DNA from: Archangium violaceum Cb vi76
GTDB taxonomy: Bacteria; Myxococcota; Myxococcia; Myxococcales; Myxococcaceae
Direction: 5' to 3'
Length of the DNA: 64,000 bases
NCBI RefSeq assembly: GCF_000733295.1
Contig: NZ_JPMI01000080.1
Location: 62,005 to 126,004 of the forward strand
The notes under the pieces were generated by a model, which had not been told where the DNA came from, did no database searches, and worked only from the letters and a program-made list of their open reading frames with translations. Position numbers and translations under genes: made by a program. This document shows, one piece after another, positions 35,491 to 44,538 of this stretch. The first letter of the stretch is position 1. The number at the start of each line of letters is the position of its first letter.

Positions 35491-37878
35491 ATGAGCACGC
35501 TTCCTTCTTCTCCCGATACCGCCCACGCCCAGCAGCCCGGGCCGTCCCACTCGCCCCTGCACGCTCCGGCCCCGCACGAGAGCGGCCTGAAGCACACCAG
35601 CGGCGAGGCCCTCTACGTGGACGACCTGCCCTCGCCCCCGGGGATGCTGGTGGGCCACCTCGTGACGTCGACGCACGCGCACGCGCGCATCCTGCGCCGT
35701 GACGCCTCTCGCGCCCGGGAGCTTCCCGGGGTGCACGCCGTGCTCCTCGCCGAGGACATCCCCGGGGACAACCAGGTGGGCCCCGTCGTCCACGACGAGC
35801 CCTTGATGGCCGTGGACGAGGTGCTCTTCCTGGGGCAGACGGTGGCGCTGGTGCTGGCGGAGAACGCCGCCGTGGCCCGCCGCGCCGCCGCGCTGGTGGA
35901 GGTGGAGTACGAGCCGCTGCCCGCCCTCCTGTCCATCAAGGCCGCGGTGGACGCGGGCTCCTTCCTCACCACGCCGCACGTCATCGGCCGGGGCGATCCG
36001 GACGCCGCGCTCGCCGCCGCTCCGGTGCGCATCTCCGGCGAGTGCATGACGGGCGCGCAGGACCACTTCTACCTGGAGACGCAGGCGTCACTGGCGGTGT
36101 CCGGCGAGGACGACACGGTGCACCTGTGGAGCTCCACCCAGCACCCCTCGGAGGTGCAGGCGATCGTCGCCGGCGTGCTGGGCGTGGGACGGCACCACGT
36201 GGTGGTGGAGGTGCCGCGCATGGGAGGCGGCTTCGGCGGCAAGGAGACGCAGGCCGCGCCCTTCGCGGCCCTGGCGGCCCTGGGCGCACGTGCCACCGGC
36301 CGGCCGGTGAAGGTGTGGCTCAACCGCGACCAGGACATGGCCTTCACCGGCAAGCGCCACCCCTTCTGGGGCCACTACGAGGCCGGGCTCGACTCCGAGG
36401 GGCGGCTGCTCGCGCTGAACGTCGAGCTGGTGTCCGACGGCGGGTGGAGCACGGACCTGTCGCACGCCATCCTGGACCGGGCGCTCTTCCACCTGGACAA
36501 CGCGTACTTCGTCCCGGCCCTGCGCTTCACCGGCCGGGTGGCGCGCACGAACCTGCCCTCCAACACGGCCTTCCGCGGCTTCGGCGGACCCCAGGGCATG
36601 TTCGTGATGGAGGAGGTGCTCAACCGCGCCGCCGAGCTGCTCGGGTTGGATCCGGCCGTGGTGCGCGAGCGCAACTACTACCGCGAGGCTCCCGCCCAGC
36701 TCACCCCCTATGGCCAGGCGGTGGAGGGCAACCGGCTGCCGCGCATCCACGCGGAGCTGATGGCCTCCAGCGACTACGCCCGGCGCCGCGCGGAGATCGA
36801 GGCCTTCAACAAGGGCTCGCGGTGGACGAAGCGGGGTATCGGCTTCCAGCCGGTGAAGTTCGGCATCTCCTTCACCACGAGCTTCCTCAACCAGGCCGGC
36901 GCCCTGGTGGTGGTGTACACGGACGGCAGCGTGCAGCTCAATCACGGTGGCACCGAGATGGGGCAGGGCCTGCACACCAAGATGCGGGCCGTGTGCGCGC
37001 ACGAGCTGGGCGTGCCTCCCGAGCGCGTCCGGGTGATGAACACCGCGACGGACAAGGTGCCCAACACGTCGGCCACGGCGGCCTCGAGCGGCTCGGACCT
37101 CAACGGCATGGCGGTGAAGCAGGCGTGCGAGGTGATTCGCGAGCGGCTGCGCCCGGTGGCCGCGCGCCTGCTCCAGGCCGAGCGGGGAGGAGAGGTGGAC
37201 GCGCTCGCCTTCACGGGGGGCCGGGTCTTCCTGCCCGCGCGTCCCGAGCGCTCGGTGTCCTTCGCCGAGGTGGTGCACGCCGCCTACCTGGCGCAGGTGT
37301 CGCTGTCGTCCACGGGTTACTACCGCACCCCGGACATCTCGTACGACCGGGTGGCGGGGCGCGGAAAGCCCTTCCACTACTACGCCTTCGGAGCGGCCGT
37401 GGTGGAGGTGGAGGTGAGTGGCCTCACGGGTGAGCACCGGGTGCGCCGGGTGGACATCCTCCACGACGTGGGCACCTCGCTGGTGCCGAGCATCGACCGG
37501 GGCCAGGTGGAGGGCGCCTTCATCCAGGGCGTGGGCTGGCTCACGTGCGAGGAGGTGCTGTTCGACGCGAAGGGACGGCTCGTCACGCACTCGCCGGACA
37601 CGTACAAGATTCCGGCGGTGGGGGACGCGCCCGAGGACTTCCGCGTGGCCCTGCTGGAGCGCGCGCCCCAGGACAGCACCATCCACGGCAGCAAGGCGGT
37701 GGGCGAGCCCCCGTTCATGTTGGCCATCGGAGCGGTGACGGCGCTGCGGCACGCGGTGGCCGCCTTCGGCCCTTCGCGCACCCCGGTGGAGCTGGCCTCG
37801 CCCGCGACGCCGGAGGCCATCCTCCGCGCGGTGGAGGTGGCACGGGCCGCGGGAGCGCTTCCGGACGGGAAGGACTGA
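35491..37878 (+). CDS. xdhB: Xanthine dehydrogenase large, molybdopterin-binding subunit
   Basis: This 795-residue protein is the molybdenum subunit. Visible family blocks include GEALYVDDLPSPPGML, QDHFYLETQASLA, the MGGGFGGKE loop, FRGFGGPQGMF and MGQGLHTKM. The active-site region near the end, GSKAVGEPPFML, carries the conserved Glu that acts as base. With XdhA it should hydroxylate purines; aldehyde oxidase-type use is less likely given the split subunits. Cytosolic. It follows xdhA directly, and a two-way hairpin overlaps the end of the operon. Confidence 0.94.
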   Translation: MSTLPSSPDTAHAQQPGPSHSPLHAPAPHESGLKHTSGEALYVDDLPSPPGMLVGHLVTSTHAHARILRRDASRARELPGVHAVLLAEDIPGDNQVGPVVHDEPLMAVDEVLFLGQTVALVLAENAAVARRAAALVEVEYEPLPALLSIKAAVDAGSFLTTPHVIGRGDPDAALAAAPVRISGECMTGAQDHFYLETQASLAVSGEDDTVHLWSSTQHPSEVQAIVAGVLGVGRHHVVVEVPRMGGGFGGKETQAAPFAALAALGARATGRPVKVWLNRDQDMAFTGKRHPFWGHYEAGLDSEGRLLALNVELVSDGGWSTDLSHAILDRALFHLDNAYFVPALRFTGRVARTNLPSNTAFRGFGGPQGMFVMEEVLNRAAELLGLDPAVVRERNYYREAPAQLTPYGQAVEGNRLPRIHAELMASSDYARRRAEIEAFNKGSRWTKRGIGFQPVKFGISFTTSFLNQAGALVVVYTDGSVQLNHGGTEMGQGLHTKMRAVCAHELGVPPERVRVMNTATDKVPNTSATAASSGSDLNGMAVKQACEVIRERLRPVAARLLQAERGGEVDALAFTGGRVFLPARPERSVSFAEVVHAAYLAQVSLSSTGYYRTPDISYDRVAGRGKPFHYYAFGAAVVEVEVSGLTGEHRVRRVDILHDVGTSLVPSIDRGQVEGAFIQGVGWLTCEEVLFDAKGRLVTHSPDTYKIPAVGDAPEDFRVALLERAPQDSTIHGSKAVGEPPFMLAIGAVTALRHAVAAFGPSRTPVELASPATPEAILRAVEVARAAGALPDGKD

Positions 37879-37890
37879 GGCGCGAAGTGG

Positions 37891-37919
37891 GAGCGCCCGG
37901 CCCTCCACTCCGGGCGCTC
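37891..37919. terminator. Two-way hairpin after xdhB and the heme oxygenase gene
   Basis: GAGCGCCCGG (37891-37900) and CCGGGCGCTC (37910-37919) form a perfect 10-base stem with a 9-base loop. It fills the gap between convergent genes, and its right arm covers part of the heme oxygenase stop codon (37918-37920). Both directions could use it. Confidence 0.6.
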
Positions 37920-38628
37920 AGGAGGTTTCCCGCGCGAACGCCAGCGGCCGCGGCCACCAGCCGCCTGCCCTGACGCGCTCGCGCTGTTCGCGGACCACGG
38001 GGAGATTCCGGCCCAGGGCCTCGAAGAGCGAGCGCACCGTGCGCACGGCGAGCCGGGCTTCTTCCACGAGGGCCTCGCGGGAGCGCTCGTCCAGGCGCAG
38101 CTGATCGAGCGTGTCGAGCAGGTGCGCCCGGTAGGACTCTCCATCGAGGTGGGTGGCGTGGCGGAGGAAGGACGTCCCCTCCTTGCCGCGCAGCCCGAGC
38201 GCGCGGGCGATTCCGGCGCCGCCCTGGCTGCCTCCGGGCAGGTCCGTGGCATGGAGCACCCAGGCATGCGCGGCGAGCAACCCGGGGGCCTCATCGCAGA
38301 GCAGGCCGAGCCGCTCCACGTGGGCCACCGCGTCCTGGCGCGGCACGCTCGAATACCAGCCCGGGCCGAGCAGGGCGCGGAGATCGTCCTGCAGCAGCTC
38401 GTTGCGCCACAGCTCGGGCAGGCAGAGCGGGCCCACCGCCGGGTGCTGGCGGTTCCACATGAGCGCCCACTCCAGCTCCGCGTAGAGGGCCTGGAGGTTG
38501 GCCAGCAGCCGCACGTAGTGCGTCCGCTCCAGCTCCCCCCGCGCGAGCCGCCGGGCGAAGGGGGTGTTCATCGCGGCGCGCACCTCGTGGGCGGTGGCCT
38601 GCCGCAGCAGCTCCGTCAGCGTGCTCAC
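37918..38628 (-). CDS. Biliverdin-producing heme oxygenase
   Basis: This 236-residue protein is an all-helical heme oxygenase that should open heme to biliverdin, CO and iron. His14 in TAHEVR is the likely proximal heme ligand. The distal-helix Gly motif lies in HATDLPGGSQGGAGIARALG, matching the usual GDLSGGQ-type segment with some change. The start is the GTG at 38628, whose GTGA overlaps the stop of the small upstream gene; a GTG three codons earlier would lie too close to its ribosome binding site. A Fur-box-like site upstream of the operon points to iron-starvation control. Confidence 0.85.
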   Translation of the reverse strand: MSTLTELLRQATAHEVRAAMNTPFARRLARGELERTHYVRLLANLQALYAELEWALMWNRQHPAVGPLCLPELWRNELLQDDLRALLGPGWYSSVPRQDAVAHVERLGLLCDEAPGLLAAHAWVLHATDLPGGSQGGAGIARALGLRGKEGTSFLRHATHLDGESYRAHLLDTLDQLRLDERSREALVEEARLAVRTVRSLFEALGRNLPVVREQRERVRAGGWWPRPLAFARETS

Positions 38629-38852
38629 TGCTTCCACCCTCCCGTGGCAGCCGCCTCGGGGACGGTCTCGGCGGCCGGGGAGAGCGCCCGGAGTGCGTCT
38701 CCCAGCGTGAGCCAGATGGCGTGCAGCGTTCCCTCGTCCATGCGGATCGTCATCGGTCCGAGGCTCAGGTGGATGTGTCCGCAGGAGCAGCGCGCCACTT
38801 CCGCGCTGGGACTACGGGCCAGGAGGGTGCGGCAGCAGGGAGGCGTTGGCAT
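38625..38852 (-). CDS. Small Cys/His-containing protein ahead of heme oxygenase
   Basis: This 75-residue protein starts at an ATG with GGAG nine bases upstream; longer frames lack such a site. It contains CC near the start and the run RCSCGHIHLSLG, giving four Cys and two His residues that could bind heme, iron or zinc. A helical C-terminal half contains LHAIWLTLGDALRAL. I remember similar small proteins next to heme oxygenase genes but know no function. Its stop overlaps the heme oxygenase start, so translation is coupled. Confidence 0.68.
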   Translation of the reverse strand: MPTPPCCRTLLARSPSAEVARCSCGHIHLSLGPMTIRMDEGTLHAIWLTLGDALRALSPAAETVPEAAATGGWKQ

Positions 38853-38892
38853 GGGAGCTCCTCGGCGCTTCGTGATTCGTTGAAGTTGATTC

Positions 38893-38907
38893 TGATTATC
38901 GTTTTCA
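38893..38907 (-). promoter_or_regulatory. Fur-box-like operator of the heme oxygenase operon
   Basis: TGATTATCGTTTTCA resembles the 7-1-7 Fur box TGATAATNATTATCA, matching 11 of the 14 fixed bases. On the minus strand it reads as GAAAAC-GATAAT-CAGAAT, a run of near-NATWAT hexamers. It lies 41 bases upstream of the first gene, and the AT-rich stretch stands out from the GC-rich surroundings. Iron-dependent repression is inferred. Confidence 0.55.
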
Positions 38908-39141
38908 AAATCAAGATGCCAGACGAAGAGCGAGCGGTCAAGCGGAGGGGCGGGGGAGGCCGGGTGCCGGACGGCCGGGCGGGGTGAATCGGCCCAGGCC
39001 TCTTCTGAGCCCATGCACTCCCTCTCCGAGGTGCACCACTCCGAGATTCGCGACACGCAGGCCGCTCAGGTGTGTCGGTAGGCTGCGCCCTGCTTCGAGC
39101 CGCGTGCCACCTGGCGCGCGTGGTCCGGTAGGAGGTGCCGC

Positions 39142-41433
39142 GTGTGCGAGCGTCGTGATGCTGTGCGTCTGGCGGTTGGCGTTCCCGGGTGGGCGGTGCC
39201 GCTGCTGGGAGCCGTCCTGCTCACCACCGCCTGCGCCACGCGGGCGCCGCACTCCGGCGGGGGTAGTCCCCACGGCGAGCGCGCCCTCTTGCGCTCGCCT
39301 CTGGTGCCGCCGTCCATGGCGCCCCGAGAGACAGGAGGGCCGGAGCGGTTGCGCCGGCGCCGCGGCGCCTGGGGGCTGGAGTCGAACGCTCGCGCAGGGC
39401 CGGGCGAGGCGGCGGTGCATGGGGTGGCCAGCGGGGGCACCCTTCCCCAGGGCCCCGCTACATGCGGAGGCCAGGTGGTGCCCCGGGACTGGCCTGACTT
39501 CTCCTCCGGCGGCGAAGTGCTGCTGGCGCCCTTCCTCACGTGCACCTCGCCCGCCGAGTACGTCGCCCTGCAACAGCGCGTGGACATGCCCCGGCTGGTG
39601 GAGGCCTTGGACGAGTGGAGCGCGGTGAGGTTGGGCGCCCTGGGGCCGGTGCGCGAGGACGCCGCCGCCCTGCTGCAGCGCAAGCGCGCCGCCTTCCTGG
39701 TGAGCGCCACCGAGCGCTACGGCCCCTACCACGCCGAAGTGTTCGCCCTCTTCGTGCTGCACTCGGCCCACGACGACGAAGTGGACGCGGTGCTGCGGCT
39801 GCTGGCCAGGGACAAACAGTTGGGGCAGACGCTGGCCCTCATGCCCGCCGTGCGCCAGGAGTTGGAGGCGCGCGGGCTGCCGCTCTCGCGCTACCCGGAG
39901 CGGGCCGAGCGGGGCGGGGACGTGCTGCGGGGCCTGGGCCGTGCCGCACGCGACGCGCTCGCCACCAGTCCCCTGGTGGACGGCGGGCGCTACCTGGAGA
40001 TGACGGGACGGTGGGCGCACCTGCCTCCGCCCTACCAGCACGCCGCGCGCGAGGTGGAGCGGGCCCTGGCGCTGCGGCACTTCTCGGCGGGCAGCGTGGC
40101 GCTGGGCACCTTCGACGCCATGACGTTCGGGGTGCCGCTGGGTTTCTACTACCTGGTGGCCGGCACGGGCCAAGGGGCGTACTCCCTCAGTCAGGGCGAG
40201 TACGAGCAGGCCACGCGCGAGCTTGCTCCCGCCCTGCTGCTGGGGACGCTGTACGCCGGAGGCAAAGGCGTGCGCGCCCTGTCCCAGGCACGAGGGGCCG
40301 GAACGCCCGCGCTCGGCGGACTCCAGGCGATGCAGCAGCACCTCCGGGGCCTCCAGGAACTGGGGCGGCAGGTGCAGACGAAGCTGGGCGTGGACGGCGT
40401 GCGGGAGTTGGTCCGGTGGATACGAGAGCGCCGGGAGGTGGGCCACTTCGTGGCCGTGGGGGGCGTGGACGCGGCGTTGGCGCTGCACGAGGCGCGAGGC
40501 AACGTGGCCCGGGCGCAGGCGGTGATGTCCAGGGCCCGGCCCGGGGCCACGGGGGCCCCAGTGGCAGGGGGCGGAGCGCACAAGGGTGCCGGACAGGTGG
40601 CCCCCGTGGTGGACGACGGCGCACGTGCCAGCCTCGAGGCAGGTGCGGCGGAGCGCGCCGGGGGACTGGCCTCGTTGGTGGACGAGGGGGCGGGCCTCAC
40701 CCGGGAGGTGGTGGAGGCACGGCTGGCGCTGATGGAAATGGAAGCCCCGGGCCCGCGGCTGCCCCGGGACGTGGCGGTGCTGGAGAAGCAGCGACCCTCC
40801 GCGGAGGCCGCGCCACCCGGCGCCGAGGGCAACCCGCGCTGGGGCGAGTATGTGGCCTATTACGAGGGGCGCCTGCGGGAGCTCGAACAGGGCAAGGCGG
40901 TCAAGGCCCCCATGCGCTGGGATGCATACGCGCAGATGCGGGGGTGGTTCGCCCGGGGGCTGGCCTTCGAGCGCCTCATGGTGGGGTTGCTGGAGGCCGA
41001 CGCCAGACTGCCCCGGGCCGAGCGCCGCTTCCTCGGAGCCTTTGTCAGACCTCGCATCTCGAGGTCCGTGGGAGTCTGGAAGCCGGAGAGCGGCTTGCGC
41101 TATGTGGATGTGCTCGTCATTGAGGAGGGCGGGTCTGCCAGCGGGCCCCCTCGCGTCGAGACCTTCAGCTTCAAGAGCCGCGATCTGTCATCTTTGAAAG
41201 GCAGGGCGTTGTTGGCACAAATGGTCGAGGACGCGAGCGAAGCGCTCCAGAAGTATGGAGGGACGCTGGATATCCGCCGGGGCTCCCTCCATTCTCTTCT
41301 CCCACAGGGCAGCGAAGTGCCCGTCCGGCGGGTCCGCCTCGTCTACGAAGGGGGCACGAAGGTCGATAACCTGGATGCAGTCGTGACTGCTGTAGAGGGG
41401 AAGGTTCAGGGAGTGGAGGTGCTGTTTCAATGA
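39142..41433 (+). CDS. SitA-like polymorphic lipoprotein toxin with PD-(D/E)xK-like nuclease end
   Basis: This 763-residue protein starts at GTG 39142 after GGAGG. It has a lipoprotein signal ending LTTAC (Cys31), a long delivery region with hydrophobic segments near 318-350 and 358-380, an Ala/Gly-rich linker (about 460-560) and a C-terminal domain from about 570. That domain holds VDVLV (Asp656) and VETFSFKSRD (Glu673, Lys678), which resembles a restriction-endonuclease-fold active site, though the Glu-to-Lys spacing is not the textbook ExK. A likely anti-kin toxin passed between cells. The immunity gene overlaps its stop (ATGA). SitA membership is by architecture and memory. Confidence 0.75.
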   Translation: MCERRDAVRLAVGVPGWAVPLLGAVLLTTACATRAPHSGGGSPHGERALLRSPLVPPSMAPRETGGPERLRRRRGAWGLESNARAGPGEAAVHGVASGGTLPQGPATCGGQVVPRDWPDFSSGGEVLLAPFLTCTSPAEYVALQQRVDMPRLVEALDEWSAVRLGALGPVREDAAALLQRKRAAFLVSATERYGPYHAEVFALFVLHSAHDDEVDAVLRLLARDKQLGQTLALMPAVRQELEARGLPLSRYPERAERGGDVLRGLGRAARDALATSPLVDGGRYLEMTGRWAHLPPPYQHAAREVERALALRHFSAGSVALGTFDAMTFGVPLGFYYLVAGTGQGAYSLSQGEYEQATRELAPALLLGTLYAGGKGVRALSQARGAGTPALGGLQAMQQHLRGLQELGRQVQTKLGVDGVRELVRWIRERREVGHFVAVGGVDAALALHEARGNVARAQAVMSRARPGATGAPVAGGGAHKGAGQVAPVVDDGARASLEAGAAERAGGLASLVDEGAGLTREVVEARLALMEMEAPGPRLPRDVAVLEKQRPSAEAAPPGAEGNPRWGEYVAYYEGRLRELEQGKAVKAPMRWDAYAQMRGWFARGLAFERLMVGLLEADARLPRAERRFLGAFVRPRISRSVGVWKPESGLRYVDVLVIEEGGSASGPPRVETFSFKSRDLSSLKGRALLAQMVEDASEALQKYGGTLDIRRGSLHSLLPQGSEVPVRRVRLVYEGGTKVDNLDAVVTAVEGKVQGVEVLFQ

Positions 41434-42770
41434 AGGTGCTCGAGTTCCATGATTCGAGGGACGAGGACTACCTCCGGCTTTCTTTCGAAGGTGTCTTTGA
41501 CGCACAGGCGGCACTGGAGAGCGAGTTGGCGCCCTGGTTCCACGCGCTCGAGGAGTACGCCGACGGGTGGATGCCGGATGTCACCGAAGGCAAGCGGCAA
41601 CGCAAATACGCCCGCCCGGCCCTCTGGAAAGCCCTGGAGGAATCACGAGACGGGAACAGTACGACCCTCGGACTCTACCGCACGCGGTGGCCTGACTTGG
41701 ACATGACACTCCTGCTCTGGCTGCCCCCCCGGCCTCCCAAGCTGGAGGTTTGGCTCAAGGTGAAGCCGCTCTCCTTCTTCGCGGAGGCGGAGCGCTGCCG
41801 CAAACTCGTGGAGATGATGCGCGCCTGGGCCTCGCGCTATCCCGTCACATACGCCCGGGCCCACAGCGCCGACGACGCGGAACTGGCGGGCTCTCCGCGA
41901 TTCGGACGCGACGAGAAGATTTCCCGGAAGGACGGTTTCGACAAAATCTACGGTGTCTTCTGGCTCAACGTCTTCGGCCCGAAGCTGGTGGAAGCCGTGG
42001 GGCGCGAGCGGGTGTTGTCCACGCCGGCCCACCGGGTCGAAGAGCTGCCCAACGGCTGCGTCCTGCTGGTGACGTGGCCCACCGCCGCGGACTTCGCCAG
42101 CGACGAGGCACGCCTGGCCCAGGCGCGCGCCCACGCCCACCTGCGGCCGGACCTGGACTTCGACACCCTCCTGCGCGCCCTGCGCGAGCGCAGTGCCATG
42201 CTCGCCCCCGTGGAGCCCCGCTTCCACCCGGATGTAGAGCCGCTCCTGTTACGCGTGGTGGACCGCACCGCCAGCCACGCGCGCCAGCGCAGGATCGCCG
42301 AGCTCAATGCCTGGCAGCCGCCCGAGCCCGAGGAGTGGCGCCCCGCCGATTCCGTCCTTCCCCCGGACGTGGACGACCCGGAGCGCGCCCTGGAGCGCTA
42401 CGGCGACCTGGCCGAGCACCTCGTGGCCCTGCTGCACACCGACGTCCCCTCCGTCTTCGAGGAAACACCGGAGTCCCTCACGGACGTGGACTTCTACTTC
42501 TGGCGCGAGGATTTCCCCAAGAGCCGTCTGCGGGAGAACATCGAGGCGTACGCGGTGCCCGCCATTGGCGCGTACCTGGGCGAGGTGCTGGTGCGTCACC
42601 TCGGCGGCCGGTGGATACCGCGCCAGAAACTCGAGGAGGCCCAGGTGCTCGTGGGCCAGCGTGTCTGGCTTCCCTTCGTCCGCGCCCGCCACTACATGGC
42701 CTCGTGCCAGGCGTTGCTGGACTTCTCGCTGACGCGGTTCTACCGCGCCGCCGAGCGCCACCGGGGCTGA
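41430..42770 (+). CDS. Immunity protein for the upstream toxin (Imm52/DUF3396-like)
   Basis: This 446-residue cytosolic protein begins in the toxin's stop (ATGA), which couples their translation. The first 240 residues contain KIYGVFWLNVFGPKLVE and VLLVTWPTAADFAS, resembling the Imm52/DUF3396 (TsiV3-like) immunity families. The second half (about 270-446), with ESLTDVDFYFW and HLGGRWIPRQKLEE, is a separate conserved part. A close paralogue lies inverted at 62829-64000. Binding to and inhibiting the nuclease domain is inferred. Stop codons of this gene and the exporter gene face each other one base apart. Confidence 0.78.
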   Translation: MKVLEFHDSRDEDYLRLSFEGVFDAQAALESELAPWFHALEEYADGWMPDVTEGKRQRKYARPALWKALEESRDGNSTTLGLYRTRWPDLDMTLLLWLPPRPPKLEVWLKVKPLSFFAEAERCRKLVEMMRAWASRYPVTYARAHSADDAELAGSPRFGRDEKISRKDGFDKIYGVFWLNVFGPKLVEAVGRERVLSTPAHRVEELPNGCVLLVTWPTAADFASDEARLAQARAHAHLRPDLDFDTLLRALRERSAMLAPVEPRFHPDVEPLLLRVVDRTASHARQRRIAELNAWQPPEPEEWRPADSVLPPDVDDPERALERYGDLAEHLVALLHTDVPSVFEETPESLTDVDFYFWREDFPKSRLRENIEAYAVPAIGAYLGEVLVRHLGGRWIPRQKLEEAQVLVGQRVWLPFVRARHYMASCQALLDFSLTRFYRAAERHRG

Positions 42771-42771
42771 C

Positions 42772-44064
42772 TCAGAGCACCTTGCGCGGCTGGACGAGGG
42801 CGTTGGCGAACAGGAGTCCGGCGACGAGGGCCACGGCCACCATGAGCATGGAGAAGGCGGTGTCCACGCCCGCGAGCACGTCGCGGGCGAGCAGGGACTC
42901 CATGCTGCGGAAGCCGATGCTGCCGGGCACCAGCAGCATGATGGCGGGCACCAGGGTGATGACGGCGGGGCGGTTGCGCACGCGGGCGAGCAGGTTGGTG
43001 ACGAGCCCCACGATGAGCGCGCCGACGAAGGCGCCCAGCTGCGTGCCCAGCACCTGGGAGCCCAGGCGCGAGCCCACGTAGGCGAGCGTGCCGGCCACGC
43101 CAATCCACCCCCAGTCCTGGGGCCGGGCGCGGAAGAGGACGCTCACGCCGAACAGCATGGACACGAGGGCGAGCGGCTCCGTCCAGCCGGGGAGCTCTGG
43201 CACCGGGCCGAGCTTCGCGGGCAGGGGGAACCACTCGGCCAGCCGGGTGCCCAGCGCCACGCCGAAGCCGAGCTCGAGGAACACGAGCGCCGCGCCGGTG
43301 AGCCGGGAGGTGCCGGAGATGAGGTTGCGCGTGGCGAGCTCGTTGAGGGCCACCGTCAGGCTGAGGCCGGGCAGCAGCACGATGAGGCCGGCCAGGGTGA
43401 CGATCTGCACGGACAGGGGCCCCACGAGGCTCGCGGCGATGACGGCGAGGGCCGAGGAGAGGATGGCGGCCACCGGCTCCAGCACCCACATGGTCGAGGA
43501 CTGCCTGCGCGTCCACAGGTCCAGCCCACCGATGAGGAGGCTGATCAACGCGGCCACGCCCATCTCGCGCGGACCGCCGCCGAAGAGCCGGGCGCCACCG
43601 ACGGCGGCCAGGGCCCAGCACAGCAGGAGGAGGGGGCTGCCGTGGCGAGGGGGCTCGGCGAGGATGGACTCCACGCGATCGGCGCCTTCCTCGGGGGAGA
43701 GCTCGCCGCGGATGACGGAGTCCGCGAGCGCATCGAGCCGGGCCAGGCGGCCGAGGTCCATCTCCCCGGGCACTACGCGGATGAGGGAGGTCTGCAGGGC
43801 CTCGGGGGGGCCGAAGGAGGCGAAGATGGAGGTGGGGGTGGAGAAGAAGCGGGCCTCCAGGCCCAGCCGTTGGGCCACCAGGCGCATCTGCTCCTCCAAC
43901 TGGTGGGCGGGAGTGCCATAGCGGTGCAGGGCCTGCCCGAGCCGCAGCGTGAACGACACCGCTGGGACGGGAGGAGGCGGCTGGAGCACGACGAGCTGTT
44001 CTGCCGGGAGCACTGGCCGCACATGGCAGAGGGCTTCTGGGGAGTCAAACGAAGCCTTCGTCAC
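42772..44064 (-). CDS. Threonine/serine exporter family protein (ThrE-like)
   Basis: This roughly 430-residue membrane protein has a soluble N-terminal half (about 35-150: LRLGQALHRYGTPAHQLEEQM, typical of ThrE) and about ten hydrophobic segments. LIVLLPGLSLTVALNELATRNLISG and the terminal LVPAIMLLVPGSIGFRSM are the repeated ThrE blocks. It should export threonine, serine or similar small molecules. The start is uncertain: a GTG at 44064 near a GGGA is chosen, and the frame stays open further upstream. Convergent with the immunity gene. Confidence 0.88.
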   Translation of the reverse strand: MTKASFDSPEALCHVRPVLPAEQLVVLQPPPPVPAVSFTLRLGQALHRYGTPAHQLEEQMRLVAQRLGLEARFFSTPTSIFASFGPPEALQTSLIRVVPGEMDLGRLARLDALADSVIRGELSPEEGADRVESILAEPPRHGSPLLLLCWALAAVGGARLFGGGPREMGVAALISLLIGGLDLWTRRQSSTMWVLEPVAAILSSALAVIAASLVGPLSVQIVTLAGLIVLLPGLSLTVALNELATRNLISGTSRLTGAALVFLELGFGVALGTRLAEWFPLPAKLGPVPELPGWTEPLALVSMLFGVSVLFRARPQDWGWIGVAGTLAYVGSRLGSQVLGTQLGAFVGALIVGLVTNLLARVRNRPAVITLVPAIMLLVPGSIGFRSMESLLARDVLAGVDTAFSMLMVAVALVAGLLFANALVQPRKVL

Positions 44065-44221
44065 TCCCGACGCTGACCCGCTTGCTTCCTCCGTCCGTGC
44101 GGGAGACCCGCCGTCTCTTTCACGAGCCGCACGTCCATGCCGCAGCGAGGCTGATTTCCTCGGGAGCCGGACTGGCGAGCAGCTTGCAGAACGCTTGGAG
44201 AGCAGACGAGCGGAGTTGAAG

Positions 44222-44248
44222 TTTCTCCAAGAGTTGGTATTTCTCCAA
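44222..44248 (+). promoter_or_regulatory. Direct and inverted repeats before the toxin-antitoxin pair
   Basis: TTTCTCCAA occurs at 44222-44230 and 44240-44248, and CCAA/TTGG pairs give overlapping inverted repeats between them. The second copy runs into the ATG of the toxin gene, and no Shine-Dalgarno sequence is visible. This is where an antitoxin would bind for autoregulation; binding is inferred. Confidence 0.4.
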
Positions 44249-44538
44249 TGAGTGATGTTCCAGGTCACCTGCGGGCGAGTGACGCGAAGAAGCGGATCAG
44301 ATGCATCCAGAAGGATGGATGGGTCCTCTTCAGTCGCCATGCCGAAGACGAGATGCGGAAGGACGAGCTCTCTCTACGAGACGTAGAGAACGTGCTTCGC
44401 GGAGGCGTGGTGCGTGAGCCGGAGTGGGAGAACGGGAGCTGGCGGTACCACGTCGAGACCTCGAAGATTCGCGTGGTCATCGCCTTTCGTGACGAGAACA
44501 CACTGGTCGTAGTGACCGCCATGCGGAGGAACCGGTGA
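44248..44538 (+). CDS. DUF4258 toxin of a type II toxin-antitoxin pair
   Basis: This 96-residue basic protein contains VLFSRHAEDEMRKDELSLRDVENVL, the diagnostic DUF4258 helix with a conserved His, then KIRVVIAFRDENTLVVVTAMR. The fold belongs to the RelE/MqsR-like RNase-type toxins. It has no visible ribosome binding site. Its stop overlaps the antitoxin GTG start, so the toxin comes first, as in MqsRA. Translation inhibition by mRNA cleavage is expected from the family but unproven here. Confidence 0.82.
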   Translation: MSDVPGHLRASDAKKRIRCIQKDGWVLFSRHAEDEMRKDELSLRDVENVLRGGVVREPEWENGSWRYHVETSKIRVVIAFRDENTLVVVTAMRRNR

